Below are positions 62,215-64,000 of a stretch of DNA of 64,000 nt, one piece after another. Every line of letters starts with the position of its first letter. Position 1 is the stretch's first letter. The notes beneath the pieces were generated by a model. That model had not been told where the DNA came from, did no database searches, and worked only from the letters and a program-made list of their open reading frames with translations. The translations under genes were made by a program, and so were the position numbers. This DNA is from DRPN01 sp964599235 (GTDB lineage: Bacteria > Bacteroidota > Bacteroidia > Bacteroidales > VadinHA17), in contig CAZRDX010000015.1 of the NCBI GenBank assembly GCA_964599235.1, positions 1-64,000 on the forward strand. The letters run 5' to 3'.

Positions 62215-62235
62215 TACCCCTAAATTTTGGGGGTA
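62215..62235. promoter_or_regulatory. inverted repeat upstream of glnN, candidate operator
   Basis: TACCCC and GGGGTA face each other across a 9-base AT-rich centre (TAAATTTTG), 17-37 bases upstream of the -7 box. Such a 21-bp dyad at the -33 region is where a repressor or activator could act on nitrogen supply. It could also form a weak hairpin. Confidence 0.4.
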
Positions 62236-62314
62236 TTTTTCTAAAAAATATGTTTTTTCACTATACACCCCCCTATTTTACCATACCTTTATGCTTATTT
62301 ATTACATTTCTGCA

Positions 62315-62348
62315 TAAAAATACCCTGCTCCCGTGGGGGGGCAGGGTA
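62315..62348 (-). terminator. terminator after the carboxypeptidase-regulatory gene
   Basis: TACCCTGC and GCAGGGTA pair perfectly around a 12-base G/C-rich loop, followed on the minus strand by TTTTTATG. Confidence 0.75.
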
Positions 62349-62383
62349 CCTTCATGAAGGCAAAAAGGATCCCGTGCAAGGGG

Positions 62384-63679
62384 TTAATCTTCCCCCCTGC
62401 GTTTGAGCTTTCTTCGTATCCTCCGGACGGCCGATTCGATCGATTCCTCCGGACGGATGACATTGTCGCTGCCCCAAAAGGTGGGATCGGAAAAAGCTGA
62501 GATCTCCTCGATGAAGATATCGCTCGGCCTGGAGGTCTCACGCCAGCGGGGACGCTCCACATGACGGAAATCCACACCGGTAATGGCCGCCTCGGAAGTG
62601 ATGGTATAGGTGGAACGGAAAAGACGATTCTCCCACTTGCAGCTGAAACGGCTTTCCGTACGCATGTAATTGAGCACCCAACGCCGGCGGTCGTAACGGT
62701 ACTTCACCAGATAGGAAGCTCCCAACACCTCCACCTTCAACCCGGCAGGCTTACGGACCACCATGTAAGGCGCCGCCTTGCCGATCTGTTTGGGGCTGAG
62801 GGAGAACTCCACCGCCGAAAGGGCCAGCGTCTCCTTGTCAAGGTAGATGTTCCCCCTGAAAAGAGGCAGACTCACCGTATCTTTCTGGTCGAAACGGATC
62901 ACCCAGTTTCGACGGCCGTCGATCATCACCTCACCTCCCATGGCAAAATCATAATAACTGAGTGCCGAAGGGGTGAGGATGTCTCCGGGATGTTTCACCA
63001 GGTCGAGCTGAACAATGGTGGCCGGACCACCCTGCAGCTTCATCATCAAGGTATCTTCTTTCGTCACATACTCGGCCTTGCGCCCTTTGTAGATGCGCAC
63101 CCGGTCGTCGGCAAAACCGGTATACGGAGCCTTGTAGATATCAAGCACAGCTTCGCCTACCGACAGGTATTTGCTGCGTTTGCGCACCGACTCCCGGTAA
63201 AAAGCGGTCATCATGGCCGCCTCCCTGCCATAGTTCCGGCCGATGCGGCTCCGGGCCTCCGCCAGAAGCTTCAGGGGATCGAGCTTCTCCACCACCACCG
63301 GCTCCAGCGGGATCACATCGGGATGCAACCGGATCACATTGTCCGCCTTTACCAGCAACTCTGCCGGCACACGTACCGTCCTGTAACCGATACTGCTGAA
63401 AACCACCTTGCGGCCACGGTATCGCAACGGCACCTTCAAAAGAAAATACCCCTCCGAATTGGAAACCGTCCCCACATGGGTGCCCTCCACAAACACCGAC
63501 GCGAACATCACCGGACCACCCCCCTCGGCATCCACCACCCGCCCCGGGATCAAAAGGAGTTTCACGGTGTCTCCCTGGGGCACACCTCCCCATACCGGCA
63601 CTCCTGTAAAAAGAAGTATGCCTATGACGATCAGAAACATACATCCTTTTCCGGAAACACACCCCTTTCTCACCATCAT
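62384..63679 (-). CDS. exported carboxypeptidase-like regulatory-domain protein
   Basis: A 431-residue protein from the start MMVRKGCVSG; the frame is open further upstream, but this start leads directly to a signal peptide ending near Pro-Val-Trp-Gly. Residues 45-125 are a carboxypeptidase-regulatory (CarboxypepD_reg) sandwich: GRVVDAEGGGPVMFASVFV, TVSNSEGYFLLKVP and VVFSSIGYRTV. The remainder is beta-rich with AMMTAFYRESVRKRSKYL, as in Bacteroidota outer-membrane-associated proteins of the DUF5686-like type but without a barrel. Function unknown. It is divergent from the last gene. Confidence 0.75.
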   Translation of the reverse strand: MMVRKGCVSGKGCMFLIVIGILLFTGVPVWGGVPQGDTVKLLLIPGRVVDAEGGGPVMFASVFVEGTHVGTVSNSEGYFLLKVPLRYRGRKVVFSSIGYRTVRVPAELLVKADNVIRLHPDVIPLEPVVVEKLDPLKLLAEARSRIGRNYGREAAMMTAFYRESVRKRSKYLSVGEAVLDIYKAPYTGFADDRVRIYKGRKAEYVTKEDTLMMKLQGGPATIVQLDLVKHPGDILTPSALSYYDFAMGGEVMIDGRRNWVIRFDQKDTVSLPLFRGNIYLDKETLALSAVEFSLSPKQIGKAAPYMVVRKPAGLKVEVLGASYLVKYRYDRRRWVLNYMRTESRFSCKWENRLFRSTYTITSEAAITGVDFRHVERPRWRETSRPSDIFIEEISAFSDPTFWGSDNVIRPEESIESAVRRIRRKLKRRGED

Positions 63680-63787
63680 CTCCCTTTTTGGCTTAAAATA
63701 TGAAATTTTTCCCTCAAAAGAAAGCAGGATCCTCTCCTTTTCACCCAAAAAAACAGCACCGTTTTTTCAAGATATGACAGAAATCTG

Positions 63788-63817
63788 TTGCGCCATCGCT
63801 CAGAAAATCTATATTTG
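63788..63817 (+). promoter_or_regulatory. promoter of the last gene
   Basis: TTG (63788-63790), exactly 19 bp, then TATATTTG (63810-63817). The leader to the ATG is about 45 bases. Confidence 0.8.
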
Positions 63818-63868
63818 TGGACATCTTTGCTTGAGTTGATCTTTTTCGTTCAACAAAAACCTACCGCG

Positions 63869-64000
63869 ATGAAAAGAAAACTGCTGACGGGATCCCTTCT
63901 GTTCCTGATCACCCCTTTGTTGTCGCTGGCCAGCGAGGCCGACCTGAACATCCCTGACATGCGAGAGAGCGTGTTCCCCCGCCTGGGCGGGATCGATGGC
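63869..64000 (+). CDS. hppA: start of a probable membrane-bound proton/sodium pyrophosphatase (3' truncated)
   Basis: Only the first 44 codons are in the window. They encode a signal peptide ending Ser-Leu-Ala-Ser and then Glu-Ala-Asp-Leu-Asn-Ile-Pro-Asp. Bacteroidota membrane pyrophosphatases often have just such a cleaved signal followed by Glu-Ala-Asp-x-x-Ile-Pro-Asp before the first core helix, so HppA is my best guess from memory. No catalytic part is visible. Confidence 0.4.
   Translation, partial: MKRKLLTGSLLFLITPLLSLASEADLNIPDMRESVFPRLGGIDG

Noticed and set aside
1..64000. Search by eye for CRISPR arrays, insertion sequences, transposases, integrases and restriction or toxin genes
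   Set aside because: No regularly spaced repeats, terminal repeats or recognisable mobile-element or defence proteins were found.

Overview
The window reads as a chromosomal segment of a strictly chromosomal, non-mobile character from a member of the Bacteroidota, most likely order Bacteroidales. The evidence is: promoters of the Bacteroides type (a -7 box TAnnTTTG, in the best cases 18-19 bp downstream of TTG), a lack of Shine-Dalgarno sequences before most starts, a class III glutamine synthetase, a PorE-like type IX secretion protein, many SusC-era style carboxypeptidase-regulatory/OmpA/TPR envelope proteins, and the Bacteroidales type of CarB and PurM. Genes are GC-rich while intergenic gaps are AT-rich. 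No insertion sequence, phage, plasmid gene, CRISPR array or rRNA was seen. No gap between genes exceeds 300 bases.

Layout. 1-3.3 kb: the end of a helix-hairpin-helix/beta-barrel type protein, then a leftward tail (acetyltransferase, glycosyltransferase, propeller lipoprotein) overlapping the end of carB. 3.3-13.4 kb: arginine/proline block, carB leftward and argR-argG-proC-argH-(degenerate proB copy)-proB-proA rightward from a shared regulatory region. 13.5-20.0 kb: an exported caspase, a TPR-Ig-caspase protein and a sensor propeller-SpoIIE phosphatase, all rightward; this is the most system-like accessory cluster. 20.0-24.5 kb: LOG-family hydrolase, thioredoxin and dnaE leftward. 24.7-31.6 kb: tRNA-Glu, rpsT, radC, voltage-gated channel (leftward), comM, outer-membrane barrel, nadE, Crp-type regulator. 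31.6-39.4 kb: leftward thrA-thrB-thrC-araB-acyltransferase unit, preceded by a short threonine-rich leader peptide (6 Thr in 16 residues) that suggests attenuation. 39.4-43.4 kb: barrel protein, arginine deiminase, sucC and an SPOUT methyltransferase. 43.5-59.9 kb: leftward blocks with envelope TPR/OmpA lipoprotein, deoxynucleoside kinase, prolyl oligopeptidase, zinc-finger-like membrane protein, pnp-rpsO, potassium channel, DUF2851, pyrF, sugar isomerase-like lipoprotein, prfA, purM and porE. 60-64 kb: glnN with a candidate operator, a carboxypeptidase-regulatory protein, and the start of a probable membrane pyrophosphatase.

How the genes work together. The left third is nitrogen metabolism: carbamoyl phosphate, citrulline-to-arginine steps (ArgG, ArgH) and proline synthesis (ProB, ProA, ProC) under ArgR, while arginine deiminase and GSIII elsewhere in the window open and close nitrogen flow. 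The thr unit makes threonine from aspartate. The caspase/SpoIIE cluster looks like an envelope-to-cytoplasm signalling module of unknown output. The most notable points are the degenerate glutamate kinase copy, the thr leader, and the caspase-propeller-phosphatase cluster.
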